Below are positions 17,925 through 29,370 of a stretch of DNA of 57,409 nt, one piece after another. The stretch is from JBFHNV01 sp041593595. GTDB taxonomy: Bacteria; Pseudomonadota; Gammaproteobacteria; HK1. The first letter of the stretch is position 1, and each line of letters opens with the position of its first letter. A program made the position numbers and the translations under genes. The notes below the pieces were generated by a model, which was given only the letters and a program-made list of their open reading frames with translations, made no database searches and was not told where the DNA came from. The stretch is taken from assembly GCA_041593595.1 (NCBI GenBank), contig JBFHNV010000006.1:1-57409 (forward strand). Reading direction: 5' to 3'.

Positions 17925-19235
17925 ATGCAAGTCACGGTGGAGACCGGCACCGGTCTCGAGCGCCGCATGCGCGTCCAGGTCCCGGAGGACCAGGTCAGCT
18001 CGGAGGTGCACAAGCGCCTGGAAAACCTGTCGCGGCAGGTGCGCATGCCCGGATTCCGGCCCGGCAAGGTGCCCATGAAGGTCATCCGGCAGCGCTACGG
18101 GCGCCAGGTGCGCGACGAGGTGGTGGGCGAGCTGGTCCAGTCCAGCTTCTACGACGCGCTGATGCAGGAGAAGCTGCGCCCGGCGGGCAGCCCCACCATC
18201 GAGCCGGAGACCATGGACCCGGGCGAGGGCGTCACCTACCTGGCCACCTTCGACGTCTACCCGGAGGTCGACCTGCCGCCCCTGGACAGCCTGTCCGTGG
18301 CGCGTCCGACGGCCACGGTCACGGACGCCGACGTGGACGCCATGATCGAGACGCTGCGCCGCCAGCGCCGGGTGTGGACGGAGGTGGCCCGGGCGGCCAC
18401 CGCCGCGGACCGGGTGGTGGTCGACTTCGAGGGCTTCATGGACGGGGCGCCCCTGGACAACGCCAAGGCTGACGAGTTGCCGGTGGAGCTGGACGCCGGG
18501 CGCATGATCCCGGGCTTCGAGGACGGCCTGGTGGGCGCCGCCGCCGGCGACAGCCGCACCCTCGAGCTGGCCTTCCCGGAGCGCTACCCGGAGGCGAAGC
18601 TGGCAGGCAGGCCGGTCACCTTCCAGGTGACGGTGCGCCGGGTGGAGGAGTCCAGTCTGCCCGAGGTGGACGACGCCTTCGCGAAGTCCTTCGGGGTGGG
18701 CGAGGGCGGCGCCGACGCGCTGCGCCGCGAGGTACGCCAGAACATGGAGCGTGAGCTCGCCGAGGCGCTTCGCAACATCACCAAGCAGCGCGTCATGGAG
18801 GCCCTGCTCGCGGGCCAGGACATCGAGCTGCCGCGGGCGCTGGTGGACGAGGAGTCCCGCCGGGCCATGGAGCGACGCCGCATGGAGCTGAGCCATTCCG
18901 GGGCCGACCCGGATCAGGCCGGGCTCACGCCGCAGATGTTCGAGGACCAGGCCCGCACCCGGGTCAGCCTGGGGCTGGTGCTCTCGGAGCTGATCCGGGA
19001 GAACGACATCAAGCCGGACCCCCAGAAGGTGCGGGCCCGCATCGAGACCATCGCCTCCACCTACGAGCAGCCGTCGGAGGTGATCGGCTGGTACTACGGC
19101 AACCGGGAACGGCTCGCCGACGTCGAGACCTCGGTGCTGGAGGAGCAGGTGGTAGACTGGATCCTCGAGCGGGCGGCGGTATCCGAGGAGCCCACCACGT
19201 TCGATGCGCTCATGAAGCCCTCGGCGCCTGCCTGA
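17925..19235 (+). CDS. tig: trigger factor
   Basis: The ribosome-bound chaperone and prolyl isomerase, 436 residues, close to the usual 430-440. The N-terminal ribosome-binding signature is VRMPGFRPGKVPMKVIRQRYG, close to the canonical GFRxGKxP. The FKBP-like isomerase domain spans about residues 160-245 (VVDFEGFMDGAPLDN, MIPGFEDGLVGAAAGD), and the helical C-terminal arm completes the protein. It opens the conserved tig-clpP-clpX-lon-hupB-ppiD protein-quality cluster. The ATG at 17925 starts MQVTVETGTGLERRM, the standard N-terminus. Confidence 0.97.
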   Translation: MQVTVETGTGLERRMRVQVPEDQVSSEVHKRLENLSRQVRMPGFRPGKVPMKVIRQRYGRQVRDEVVGELVQSSFYDALMQEKLRPAGSPTIEPETMDPGEGVTYLATFDVYPEVDLPPLDSLSVARPTATVTDADVDAMIETLRRQRRVWTEVARAATAADRVVVDFEGFMDGAPLDNAKADELPVELDAGRMIPGFEDGLVGAAAGDSRTLELAFPERYPEAKLAGRPVTFQVTVRRVEESSLPEVDDAFAKSFGVGEGGADALRREVRQNMERELAEALRNITKQRVMEALLAGQDIELPRALVDEESRRAMERRRMELSHSGADPDQAGLTPQMFEDQARTRVSLGLVLSELIRENDIKPDPQKVRARIETIASTYEQPSEVIGWYYGNRERLADVETSVLEEQVVDWILERAAVSEEPTTFDALMKPSAPA

Positions 19236-19244
19236 CGCCTGAGG

Positions 19245-19272
19245 GATTTGAATTTCGATTCAATTCAAAATC
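19245..19272. repeat. AT-rich inverted repeat between tig and clpP
   Basis: GATTTGAATTT (19245-19255) pairs with AATTCAAAATC (19262-19272), and nested inside is TTGAAT-TTCG-ATTCAA. It lies 10 bases after the tig stop in an otherwise GC-rich context. It could be a weak terminator or an operator before clpP; the lack of a long T tract argues against a standard terminator. Confidence 0.45.
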
Positions 19273-19397
19273 TTACAGGTTCGATCTCGAGGCGCCGGCA
19301 GGAACGGAGCCGGCCGTCGTGCGCGTGGGCGCCGGGTCGGATACGCTGCCCCGGCGGAACTCAAGTCTGACCCCCGTCAACCGATAACGGAAGCGAC

Positions 19398-20024
19398 ATG
19401 ACCGGAGCCATGGAAACCCGCGACCTCAACCTCGTCCCCATGGTCGTGGAGCAGTCGTCCCGCGGGGAGCGTGCCTACGACATCTACTCGCGCCTGCTGA
19501 AGGAGCGCGTGATCTTCCTGTGCGGGCCCGTGGAAGACCTGGTGGCCAACGTGGTGGTCGCCCAGCTGCTGTTCCTGGAGTCCGAGAACCCGGACAAGGA
19601 CATCCACCTATACATCAACTCCCCCGGCGGTCTGGTCACCGCCGGGCTCACGGTGTACGACACCATGCAGTTCATCAAGCCCGACGTGAGCACCATGTGC
19701 ATCGGCCAGGCGGCGAGCATGGGGGCGCTGCTGCTGGCCGGCGGCGCCAAGGGCAAGCGCTACTGCCTGCCCAACTCCCGGCTGATGATCCACCAGCCCC
19801 TGGGGGGCTTCCAGGGCCAGGCGAGCGACGTGGACATCCACGCCAAGGAGATCCTGCGCACCCGGGAGCGGCTGAACGAGATTCTTGCCCACCACACCGG
19901 CCAGCCGCTGGAGCGGGTGGCCGCGGACACCGACCGGGACCGTTTCATGGGCGGGCAGGAAGCCGTAGAGTACGGGATCGTGGATCAGGTGCTGGATCGC
20001 AGGGTGCTGACGCCACCCGCCTGA
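19398..20024 (+). CDS. clpP: ATP-dependent Clp protease proteolytic subunit
   Basis: The serine protease core that partners with ClpX, 208 residues. The catalytic triad is Ser107 in GQAASMGA, His132 in MIHQPLGG and Asp177 in the AADTDRDRF segment. The N-terminal LVPMVVEQSSRGERAYDIYS is typical, including the short propeptide before LVPMV that is removed in E. coli. A 161-base gap with an AT-rich palindrome separates it from tig. clpX follows 44 bases downstream. No clear heat-shock promoter was found in front of it. Confidence 0.98.
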   Translation: MTGAMETRDLNLVPMVVEQSSRGERAYDIYSRLLKERVIFLCGPVEDLVANVVVAQLLFLESENPDKDIHLYINSPGGLVTAGLTVYDTMQFIKPDVSTMCIGQAASMGALLLAGGAKGKRYCLPNSRLMIHQPLGGFQGQASDVDIHAKEILRTRERLNEILAHHTGQPLERVAADTDRDRFMGGQEAVEYGIVDQVLDRRVLTPPA

Positions 20025-20068
20025 CGGGTCCGGGACGGCGTCGAGACCCGAGCTGGAGAGAGAGGCGT

Positions 20069-21349
20069 ATGAGCAGCGACAAGCAGGGCAAGGGAGGCGA
20101 CGGCGACCGGTTGCTGTACTGCTCCTTCTGCGGCAAGAGCCAGCACGAGGTGCGCAAGCTCATCGCCGGACCGTCGGTCTTCATCTGCGATGAGTGCGTC
20201 GAGCTCTGCAACGACATCATCCGCGAGGAGATCCAGGAGAAGTCCGGGGGCGGTAGCGGCAGCAAGCTGCCCACCCCGCAGGAGATCAACCGCATCCTCG
20301 ACGACTACGTGGTCGGCCAGAAGCACGCCAAGAAGGTGCTGTCCGTGGCCGTCTACAACCACTACAAGCGCCTGGACTCCGGGCTCAAGGTGGACGAGGT
20401 GGAGCTGGCGAAGAGCAACGTCCTGCTCATCGGCCCCACCGGCTGCGGCAAGACCCTGCTGGCCGAGACCCTGGCGCGGTTGCTCAACGTGCCCTTCACC
20501 ATCGCGGACGCGACCACGCTCACCGAGGCGGGGTACGTGGGCGAGGACGTGGAGAACATCATCCAGAAGCTTCTCCAGAAGTGCGACTACGACGTGGAGA
20601 AGGCACAGACCGGCATCGTCTACATCGACGAGATCGACAAGATCTCCCGCAAGTCCGACAATCCGTCAATCACCCGCGACGTGTCCGGCGAGGGCGTGCA
20701 GCAGGCCCTGCTCAAGCTCATCGAGGGCACGGTGGCGTCGGTGCCGCCGCAGGGCGGGCGCAAGCATCCCCAGCAGGAGTTCCTGCAGGTGGACACGGCC
20801 AACATCCTGTTCATCTGCGGTGGCGCCTTCGACGGTCTGTCCAAGATCATCGAGCGTCGCTCCTCGAAGCAGGGTGGCATCGGGTTTGGTGCCGAGGTCA
20901 AGAGCAAGGACAATGCGAAGCGCGTCGGCGAGATCCTGCGCGACGTGGAGCCCGAGGACCTGATCCAGTACGGGCTGATTCCGGAGTTCGTGGGCCGCCT
21001 GCCCATCCTCGCGACCCTGGACGAGCTGGACGAGTCCCAGCTCGTGAAGATCCTCACCGAGCCCAAGAACGCGCTGGTCAAGCAGTACAAGCGCCTGTTC
21101 GAGATGGAGGGCTGCGACGTGGAGTTCCGGGAGGACGCGCTGCGTGCGGTGGCGCGCAAGGCCATGGAGCGCAAGACCGGCGCCCGGGGCCTGCGGTCCA
21201 TCGTCGAGAACGTGCTCCTCGACACCATGTACGACCTGCCGTCCACCGAAGGCGTGACGAAGATCGTGGTGGACGAATCCGTGATCAACGGAGAGTCGGA
21301 GCCCCTTGCCATCTACGAGGGCGACAAGCAGCGGGTCGCGCCCGACTGA
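20069..21349 (+). CDS. clpX: ATP-dependent Clp protease ATPase subunit ClpX
   Basis: The hexameric AAA+ unfoldase for ClpP, 426 residues. The N-terminal zinc domain has CSFCGKSQHEVRKL and FICDECVELC (four cysteines). Walker A is GPTGCGKTLLAETLA, Walker B is VYIDEIDKISR, and the ClpP-docking loop GIGFGAEV carries the IGF tripeptide. Substrate-gripping pore residues are in GYVGEDVE. It starts at ATG 20069 preceded by GGAGAGAGAGG. It is in an operon with clpP; lon follows after 141 bases. Confidence 0.98.
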   Translation: MSSDKQGKGGDGDRLLYCSFCGKSQHEVRKLIAGPSVFICDECVELCNDIIREEIQEKSGGGSGSKLPTPQEINRILDDYVVGQKHAKKVLSVAVYNHYKRLDSGLKVDEVELAKSNVLLIGPTGCGKTLLAETLARLLNVPFTIADATTLTEAGYVGEDVENIIQKLLQKCDYDVEKAQTGIVYIDEIDKISRKSDNPSITRDVSGEGVQQALLKLIEGTVASVPPQGGRKHPQQEFLQVDTANILFICGGAFDGLSKIIERRSSKQGGIGFGAEVKSKDNAKRVGEILRDVEPEDLIQYGLIPEFVGRLPILATLDELDESQLVKILTEPKNALVKQYKRLFEMEGCDVEFREDALRAVARKAMERKTGARGLRSIVENVLLDTMYDLPSTEGVTKIVVDESVINGESEPLAIYEGDKQRVAPD

Positions 21350-21368
21350 GGGATCGTCCCGGCCCGGG

Positions 21369-21395
21369 GTTGATTTCCATCGCGCGCGTCCTCAT
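21369..21395 (+). promoter_or_regulatory. possible sigma-32 promoter for lon
   Basis: GTTGAT at 21369-21374, a 15-base spacer and CCTCATCT (from 21390) resemble the heat-shock form CTTGAA/CCCCATNT with mismatches in both boxes. The position upstream of lon fits known regulation of that gene. Confidence 0.35.
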
Positions 21396-21490
21396 CTGCG
21401 ATGTGCGCGTCCCGTGCCCGAGCCGGGGCACCGGACCCATTCCCGCCGGCGGCGTCCGGCCCTGAAGCGAACTCGAGCGGTGGCCCACAC

Positions 21491-23893
<2,403 letters not shown>

Positions 23894-23957
23894 GCGGGGT
23901 GCGGGGCGGTGGCCGCGGCGCATCCGGGGGTGCCGTGGTGCGTGTCCGGACGGCTGC

Positions 23958-23986
23958 TTGACACCCTTTTCGGCGCGCAGTTAGAT
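23958..23986 (+). promoter_or_regulatory. sigma-70-type promoter for hupB
   Basis: A perfect -35 TTGACA at 23958-23963, a 17-base spacer and TTAGAT at 23981-23986. It lies about 60 bases before the hupB ATG in the gap after lon. Confidence 0.65.
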
Positions 23987-24045
23987 CCTCCGCCTTTGCG
24001 CCGCCGGGTGGCGCAAAGCAGGGTTCGAACCGAGGGAGGGCGCTG

Positions 24046-24318
24046 ATGAACAAGGCCGATCTGATCGACGCCGTGGCGGAATCCGCGGACATCTCCAAGG
24101 CCGCGGCCGCACGCTGCGTGGACACGGTGTTCGACAGCATCACCGCGAGCCTGGCGAAGGGGGACACCGTCACCATCGTGGGTTTCGGCACCTTCTCGGT
24201 GAAGTCGCGGGCAGCGCGTACCGGACGCAACCCGCAGACCGGCGCCACGATCCAGATCGCCGCGTCGCGGCTGCCCGGGTTCAAGGCTGGCAAGGCCCTG
24301 AAGGATGCCGTAAATTAA
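24046..24318 (+). CDS. hupB: DNA-binding protein HU-beta
   Basis: A 90-residue nucleoid protein of the HU/IHF family that binds and bends DNA as a dimer. It opens MNKADLIDAVAESADISK, and the signature GFGTFSVKSRAARTGRNPQT spans the start of the DNA-contacting arm, with the intercalating proline in RNPQTG. The length matches the family exactly. GGGAGGG lies upstream of ATG 24046. Own promoter; the conserved position between lon and ppiD supports HU-beta over other HU paralogues. Confidence 0.97.
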   Translation: MNKADLIDAVAESADISKAAAARCVDTVFDSITASLAKGDTVTIVGFGTFSVKSRAARTGRNPQTGATIQIAASRLPGFKAGKALKDAVN

Positions 24319-24330
24319 ACGGCTTACTTC

Positions 24331-24406
24331 GGGTGCTTAGCTCAGCCGGGAGAGCGTCGCCCTTACAAGGCGAAGGTCGGGGGTTCGAGCCCCTCAGCAC
24401 CCACCA
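24331..24406 (+). tRNA. tRNA-Val (anticodon UAC)
   Basis: A 76-base cloverleaf starting GGGTGCTTAGCTCAGCC and ending CAGCACCCACCA, with anticodon TAC in CCTTACAAG. CCA is encoded. It starts 12 bases after hupB and is 24 bases from the tRNA-Asp gene, so the three may share a transcript. Confidence 0.97.
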
Positions 24407-24430
24407 GCCACGGCGTCGTGGCCCGTTCGA

Positions 24431-24507
24431 GGAGCGGTAGTTCAGTTGGTTAGAATACCGGCCTGTCACGCCGGGGGTCGCGGGTTCGAGTCCCGTCCGC
24501 TCCGCCA
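24431..24507 (+). tRNA. tRNA-Asp (anticodon GUC)
   Basis: A 77-base cloverleaf starting GGAGCGGTAGTTCAGTTGG and ending CCGCTCCGCCA, with anticodon GTC in CCTGTCACG. CCA is encoded. A strong hairpin terminator follows within 10 bases. Confidence 0.97.
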
Positions 24508-24515
24508 ACCACATG

Positions 24516-24546
24516 ACGAAGGCGCCTGAGGGCGCCTTCGTGATTT
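24516..24546 (+). terminator. rho-independent-type terminator after the tRNAs
   Basis: The perfect 11-base stem ACGAAGGCGCC (24516-24526) pairs with GGCGCCTTCGT (24531-24541) around TGAG, followed by GATTTG. The T tract is short, but the stem is very stable. Confidence 0.75.
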
Positions 24547-24657
24547 GCATCCCGCCCCGTCCGGGCGGGACGCCTCCCGGCCCGCCCGTCGGGGTGGGAC
24601 GTTTCCCGGCCCGCGGTCCGCGCTCGAGCCGGGACCACAGGCCGTCGAGAAGCGCCC

Positions 24658-26592
24658 ATGCTGCAATACATCCGTGACCGCGCCACCGGCTGGATCGCCT
24701 GGGCGATCATCCTCCTCATCGTCGTGACCTTCGCCCTGTGGGGGATCACCGACTACTTCACCCCGGACCAGGGACTCGTGGTGGCGCGGGTGAACGACAC
24801 GGAGATCGGCTACTACCAGTACCGCAACGCCTGGCAGCAGCAGCGCGATCGTCTGCGCCAGATGTTCGGCGGCACCATCCCGAGCGCGCTCCTGGACGAC
24901 GCGTCGCTGCGGCGTCAGGCACTGGAGCAGCTGATCGACGACGAGGTGCTGGTGCAGGGCGCGGTGGCGGGCGGCCTGCGCGTGGGCGACGGTCAGCTCG
25001 CCCTGTCCATCCGCTCCCTGCCGCCGTTCCAGCAGGGCGGGCAGTTCTCCCAGGCCGCCTACGATGCGTTCCTGCGCTCACGCGGCACCTCCGCCCAGGG
25101 TTTCGAGCTGGACATGCGCCGCTCGCTGCTGAGCGAGCAGGTGGTGTCGGCGCTTCGCCGCAGCGAGATCGTCACCGGCCGCGCCCTCGACGCGGCGCTG
25201 GAGGCGCACACCGAGCAGCGCCGCTTCCGGCTGCTGCGCGTGGACCCGGCCACCCTCCAGGTGCCGGCGCCCGCCGAGGAGCGCATCCGCGAATGGTACG
25301 AGGCGAACCCTGAGCTCTACGTGCAGCCCGAGCGGGTCAAGGTGCGCTACATCGAGCTGTCCCGCGATGCCATCGCGGCGCAGGTCACCGTCGACGAGGC
25401 GGAGCTCAAGGCCATCTACGAGCAGCGCAGGGACTCCTACCGCACGCCCGAGCAGCGCGAGGCGCGCCACATCCTGCTCACCGTCGCCGCCGATGCGCCG
25501 GCAGACGAGGTGGCGAAGGCCCGCGCCGCCATCGACGCCCTGCGCGCACGTATCGAGGCGGGCGAGGACTTCGCGGAGGTGGCGAAGGCGGAGTCCCAGG
25601 ACCCGGGCTCGGCACCGCTCGGCGGCGCGTTGGGCGCCTTCGGCCGGGGTGTGATGGATCCTGCCTTCGAGGACACCGCGTTCTCGCTGGCGAAGGACGC
25701 GCTGAGCGAGCCGGTGCGCACGCGCTTCGGCTGGCACCTGATCCAGGTCACCGCCATCCAGCCGGAGGGTGTGCGCACGTTCGAGGACGCGCGAGAGGAC
25801 GTGGCGCGGGAGTACCGCCGGGCGCAGGCGGAGCAGATCTTCGCCGAGCAGGTGGAGCGCCTGGTGAACCTGGGCTTCGAGCACCCGGAGTCCCTGGAGG
25901 TGGCCGCCGAGGCGCTGGGCGTGACGCCGCGAACCAGCGAGTTCTTCTCCCGCGACGGGGCCGCCGCCACGGGGATCGCCACCGAGGAGGCGGTGCGCGC
26001 GGCGGCCTTCGGCGACGACGTGCTGGAGGCCGGCAACAACAGCGAGCTCATCGAGCTGGGGTCCTCGCGGGTGGCCATGCTGCGGGTGATCGAGCGCGAG
26101 CCATCACGGCCGCGCACCCTGGAGGAGGTGCGCGGCGAGATCGCGGCCTTGCTGGAGCGCAAGGCGGCGGAAGAGAAGGCCGCCGACGTGGGCCGACAGG
26201 TGCTGGCCGCGCTGCGCGGCGGTGGTGCCCCGGACGAGGTGGCGGCGACCCACGGCCTGTCCTTCCAGCCGGAGCAGACCGCCACCCGGGACTCCCCGGG
26301 CGGGCTGTCCCGGGCGCTGGCCGAGACCTTGTTCGGCATGCCGGCGCCGTCGGGGGAGGAGCCGGTGTACGAGGGCGTCCAGGGTGCCGGCGGGGGCTAC
26401 GTGGTGATGGCGCTGCTCGGGACCGCCCGGGCAGATCTGGATCCGGCGGAGGCGGCCCGCACGCGGGAGCGAATCGCCGAGTCGCTGGAATCCGGCTACG
26501 GCGAGCAGACCTTCTCGGCGGTGATGCGCGCGCTGCGCCGGCAGGCCGACGTGGAGATCCTGGAGCAGAACCTGCGCCCGGACGAGACCTGA
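24658..26592 (+). CDS. ppiD: periplasmic folding chaperone PpiD
   Basis: A membrane-anchored chaperone of the SurA/PpiD family that assists outer-membrane protein folding near the Sec translocon, 644 residues. It has a short cytoplasmic N-terminus MLQYIRDRATGW and one membrane helix at about residues 13-31, then a SurA-like N-terminal chaperone domain. A parvulin domain lies at about residues 265-365, with REARHILLTV, GEDFAEVAKAESQDPGSAPL and FGWHLIQV, and a C-terminal domain follows. The location after hupB is the standard one. The ATG at 24658 directly precedes the membrane anchor. Confidence 0.95.
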   Translation: MLQYIRDRATGWIAWAIILLIVVTFALWGITDYFTPDQGLVVARVNDTEIGYYQYRNAWQQQRDRLRQMFGGTIPSALLDDASLRRQALEQLIDDEVLVQGAVAGGLRVGDGQLALSIRSLPPFQQGGQFSQAAYDAFLRSRGTSAQGFELDMRRSLLSEQVVSALRRSEIVTGRALDAALEAHTEQRRFRLLRVDPATLQVPAPAEERIREWYEANPELYVQPERVKVRYIELSRDAIAAQVTVDEAELKAIYEQRRDSYRTPEQREARHILLTVAADAPADEVAKARAAIDALRARIEAGEDFAEVAKAESQDPGSAPLGGALGAFGRGVMDPAFEDTAFSLAKDALSEPVRTRFGWHLIQVTAIQPEGVRTFEDAREDVAREYRRAQAEQIFAEQVERLVNLGFEHPESLEVAAEALGVTPRTSEFFSRDGAAATGIATEEAVRAAAFGDDVLEAGNNSELIELGSSRVAMLRVIEREPSRPRTLEEVRGEIAALLERKAAEEKAADVGRQVLAALRGGGAPDEVAATHGLSFQPEQTATRDSPGGLSRALAETLFGMPAPSGEEPVYEGVQGAGGGYVVMALLGTARADLDPAEAARTRERIAESLESGYGEQTFSAVMRALRRQADVEILEQNLRPDET

Positions 26593-26617
26593 GCGATGGC
26601 GCGGACCCGTCCCGGCC

Positions 26618-27247
26618 TTACTGGCCGCGCATGGGGCTGCCGCGGCGGAAGCGCTTGCTGAGGAAGGCCATCTGGTCGGCGAGGATGCGGCGGTTGGACA
26701 GCACCAGGTACTCGGCGCGGTTGGGCACGTAGGGGATTGCCAGCAGCGTCATCCCAGCCTGCTCCGGCGTGCGCGCCCCCTTGGCATGGTTGCAGGGCTT
26801 GCACGCCGTGACCACGTTGTTCCACGCGTCGCGACCGCCCTGGGACAGGGGCCGGACATGGTCGCGGGTGAGCATCGACTCGGTGCAGGGGCTGCCGCAG
26901 TACATGCACATGCGGCGGTCGCGCTGGAACAGCTCGCGGTTGGACAGCGGGGGCACCAGGGCGTCGCCGTCGCCGTGGCGCAGGCGCCCCTTCACCGCGA
27001 TGATGGAACTCACGGTGACGCTGGAGCGCTCGCCGCTCACCCGGTTGATGCCGCCGTGGAAGGTGAAGCGGGTGTCGCCCGCGCTCCACGCGATCATGGC
27101 GCGGCTGTGCAGCACCACCGCGTGCTGCCAGGGCAGCCACCGCACCGGCTGGCCGGTCACGTCCAGCCGCAGGATCAGGGGCGTGGCATGAGCGCTCACG
27201 TCAGGGGTCCTGTCAGCGTCCTCTCTATGGGCGGCTTCATTGTGCAT
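26618..27247 (-). CDS. HNH endonuclease family protein
   Basis: A 209-residue protein with an HNH motif in its second half: CMYCGSPC, then TRDHVRPLSQGG, WNNVVTACKPCNHAKG, giving two CxxC zinc pairs around the His-Asn-His core. Stand-alone proteins of this type are common in bacterial chromosomes and their cellular role is not settled. It is not inside a restriction or toxin cassette here. The first part (LILRLDVTGQPVRWLPWQ) is the conserved N-terminus of this subfamily, so the GTG at 27199 could be the true start rather than the ATG at 27247. It is divergent from the next gene and convergent with ppiD. Confidence 0.8.
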   Translation of the reverse strand: MHNEAAHREDADRTPDVSAHATPLILRLDVTGQPVRWLPWQHAVVLHSRAMIAWSAGDTRFTFHGGINRVSGERSSVTVSSIIAVKGRLRHGDGDALVPPLSNRELFQRDRRMCMYCGSPCTESMLTRDHVRPLSQGGRDAWNNVVTACKPCNHAKGARTPEQAGMTLLAIPYVPNRAEYLVLSNRRILADQMAFLSKRFRRGSPMRGQ

Positions 27248-27405
27248 GAAAGTTGCATCGGCGCAACAAACGGCGCATCGAATGGCGCGACGCGCCCCCG
27301 CGAAACACGCCCGGCCAGGACTGCCGCGGTTCCGTGACTCGCTTGCATCGCCCCAGGGGGCCGGTTACTTTCGTCGCCCCTGCCCACACGAGCGTCGCGT
27401 TCCCC

Positions 27406-27939
27406 GTGGCCCGGCCGAAAGATCCCACGAGCAGCCGCAAGCTGCTCGGGAGCCTGCCCTTCGTGAGCCGCACCTTCGAAGGGTATTTCAAGGAAACGCC
27501 CTTCGTCCTGGACATGGACGCGAACCTCTTCGTGGGTCCGGCAGACCACATGAGCCGGGACCAGCACGCGGCGGTGGAGGTGGTTTACCACTTCCTCTCC
27601 CAGACGGGGCTCATCGACAGGCCGGTGCGCGATCTGCTGCGGGATCGCCGGCTCCTGCTGGACGCGTTCTCCGTCTTCGACCAGGCGCGGGTGGACGACG
27701 ACGAGCACGAGTTCCGCATCCTGATCCACGGCACCTACGACGGCGAGCTCCTGGCAGGGCCTGCGGACGACGACCTCCCGGCGGGCCCCTGCGGGCAGTC
27801 CGTCAACCAGGTGAAGCTGCGCTTCTACCGCGCCTGCCGGCGCCTGGACCCGGAGTTCAAGAAGCGCGAGCTGAGTCCCGGACAGCGCGCGGCGGAGAAG
27901 CGCGTGCTTCGATCCGCGTTCGCCCGCGCCGACGGCTGA
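27406..27939 (+). CDS. conserved hypothetical protein
   Basis: About 177 residues (GTG start at 27406; the frame is open back to 27253, near the divergent HNH gene, so the start is uncertain). I do not recognise the family. It appears soluble, with charged helices: KLLGSLPFVSRTFEGYFKET near the N-terminus, DQHAAVEVVYHFLSQTGLID in the middle, and a basic C-terminus KKRELSPGQRAAEKRV. Cysteines are few (AGPCGQ, RACRR). Codon use looks like that of neighbouring genes, which supports real coding. Hairpin repeat copy C follows it. Confidence 0.5.
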   Translation: MARPKDPTSSRKLLGSLPFVSRTFEGYFKETPFVLDMDANLFVGPADHMSRDQHAAVEVVYHFLSQTGLIDRPVRDLLRDRRLLLDAFSVFDQARVDDDEHEFRILIHGTYDGELLAGPADDDLPAGPCGQSVNQVKLRFYRACRRLDPEFKKRELSPGQRAAEKRVLRSAFARADG

Positions 27940-28295
27940 CCACGTTCGAGGCGCGGGCTTCGCCTCGCCATGGCTGGAGGGTGCCACCCGGCCAGGCGCG
28001 AAACGCCCGGGCGGTGGGAGACAGATCAGGGGGGATGCGCCCCGCCGTGAAGCCGTCCCCGGGGGCTCGAGCGCGCCGTCCCTGGCGCGCACGGGCGCCG
28101 GAGATGCGGTCGTGGAGGCGTTCGCGCCGGGGGTCGGCGAGCATCCACGAAGCCCTTGCGAGGCGAGCCCGCTGCCGCCACGGGTGCCCTGGAAGGCGAA
28201 GCGGGTGTCGCCGCACGCGACCGTCGGCGGCCGCGGGCGCCCCGACCCATGCCTTACTCCGCCCTGGCCGCTGGCCTGCGATTCGGAAGTTCCAT
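27940..28295. other. 356-base intergenic region holding repeat copy C
   Basis: It lies between the convergent ends of a hypothetical gene and the asparaginase-like gene. It contains the family core of hairpin repeat copy C near 28031-28094. A short self-complementary stretch (GAGGCGCGGGCTTCGCCTC, about 27949-27967) lies at its left side. No gene was seen here. Confidence 0.5.
27995..28128 (-). repeat. dispersed hairpin repeat, copy C
   Basis: The core on the minus strand reads GGGGACGGCTTCACGGCG after CGCGCTCGAGCCCC, aligning with copies B and D. Arms are shorter and less certain than in the other copies: GGCGCGAAACGCC at 27995-28007 against GGCGTTCGCGCC at 28117-28128 with one bulge. Confidence 0.55.
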
Positions 28296-29360
28296 TCAGC
28301 TTTCCACCCGGAACAGCACCACCCGCTCGCCCACCACCTGGCCGCGGTTGTTGCGGCGCTCGCCGTCGTCCACCGAGAGCGCGTCGGACAGCGCGTCCGG
28401 GTCGAGCTGTGCCAGCAGCCGGCTCGCCACCAGCGCGCGCACCTGGCTCGCGGGATCCCCGTCCGCCACCTTGAAGGCGATGCCGAGTCCCCGGGGATGG
28501 CGCCGGGTGGGGCGCACCGCCATGGCGTAGAGCCCGTCTGCACCGGTCTTGGTGAACACCCGGGTGCCCAGGCGCCGCATCAGGTCGGTGTCCAGGCGGC
28601 CGCTACCCGCCAGCATGTGGGGATGGGCGGTTGCCGCGTCGTACAGCCGCCCGAGCAGCGGCCCTGGCTCGCGGTCTTCCAGCGCGGGCGCGCCGCGCCC
28701 GTCGGCGAGCCGGGCGAAGGTCTGTGCGAGCCCGGCCAGGGGCAGCCACCAGGTGGGCAGGGCGCAGCCGTCCACCGACCGCGGCAGCGGCGCGTCGCTG
28801 GCGTCCGCCATCACCCGCAGCAGGGCCTCGATGCGCCGCTGCAGGGGATGCTCCGGCGCCAGATAGCTCTCCAGCGGCCAGCCGTTGGCGGCACATACGG
28901 CCAGCATGGCGGCGTGCTTGCCGCTGCAGTTGCAGTGCAGCACGGAGGGCACCTCGCCGCCCGCCGCGAGGCGCACCCGGGTCTCCTCGTGATACGGCGG
29001 GTGCGTCCCGCACTGCAGCTGATCCGGCGCGAGCCCGAAGCGATCGAGCAGGGCGCCCACCCGCGCCACGTGCTCCGGCTCGCCGCTGTGCGACGCCATC
29101 ATGACCGCCAGATCGGCGGCGTCCGTGCCATTTCGGCGGTCGAGTCCGTCCAGCAGGTAGGGCAGGAGCTGCACCGGCTTCGCGGTGGATCGCAGCGGAT
29201 ACGCGAGCCGCGGATCGCCGGCGCTCCACACCGGCTCCCCGGCACCGTCCACCACCGCGATGGCCCCGAGATGCAGCGTCTCCGGCGAGCCGCCGCTGCC
29301 GCGCAGTGCCGCGGCCACGGGCACCAGTCCGCGGGTGTTCGGCGCCCCCTTCACGGGCAC
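28296..29360 (-). CDS. L-asparaginase II family protein
   Basis: About 354 residues of the L-asparaginase II type (thermolabile, Rhizobium-like), distinct from the E. coli-type enzymes. Visible motifs: PLRSTAKPVQLLPYL near the N-terminus, MMASHSGEPEHV, HCNCSGKHAAMLAVC and SVDGCALPTWWLPL, with the conserved SGKHA and SHSGE groups of the family. It would hydrolyse asparagine to aspartate and ammonia. The GTG at 29360 is chosen because the longer frame (ATG 29408) overlaps the end of fabI by 38 bases, and those residues show no family resemblance. It follows fabI on the same strand. Confidence 0.85.
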   Translation of the reverse strand: MPVKGAPNTRGLVPVAAALRGSGGSPETLHLGAIAVVDGAGEPVWSAGDPRLAYPLRSTAKPVQLLPYLLDGLDRRNGTDAADLAVMMASHSGEPEHVARVGALLDRFGLAPDQLQCGTHPPYHEETRVRLAAGGEVPSVLHCNCSGKHAAMLAVCAANGWPLESYLAPEHPLQRRIEALLRVMADASDAPLPRSVDGCALPTWWLPLAGLAQTFARLADGRGAPALEDREPGPLLGRLYDAATAHPHMLAGSGRLDTDLMRRLGTRVFTKTGADGLYAMAVRPTRRHPRGLGIAFKVADGDPASQVRALVASRLLAQLDPDALSDALSVDDGERRNNRGQVVGERVVLFRVES

Positions 29361-29370
29361 GCCGCGTGGC

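Noticed and set aside
19270..19397. Sigma-32 promoter before clpP
   Set aside because: TTGAAT-like sequence exists, but no CCCCAT-like box at 13-16 bases follows.
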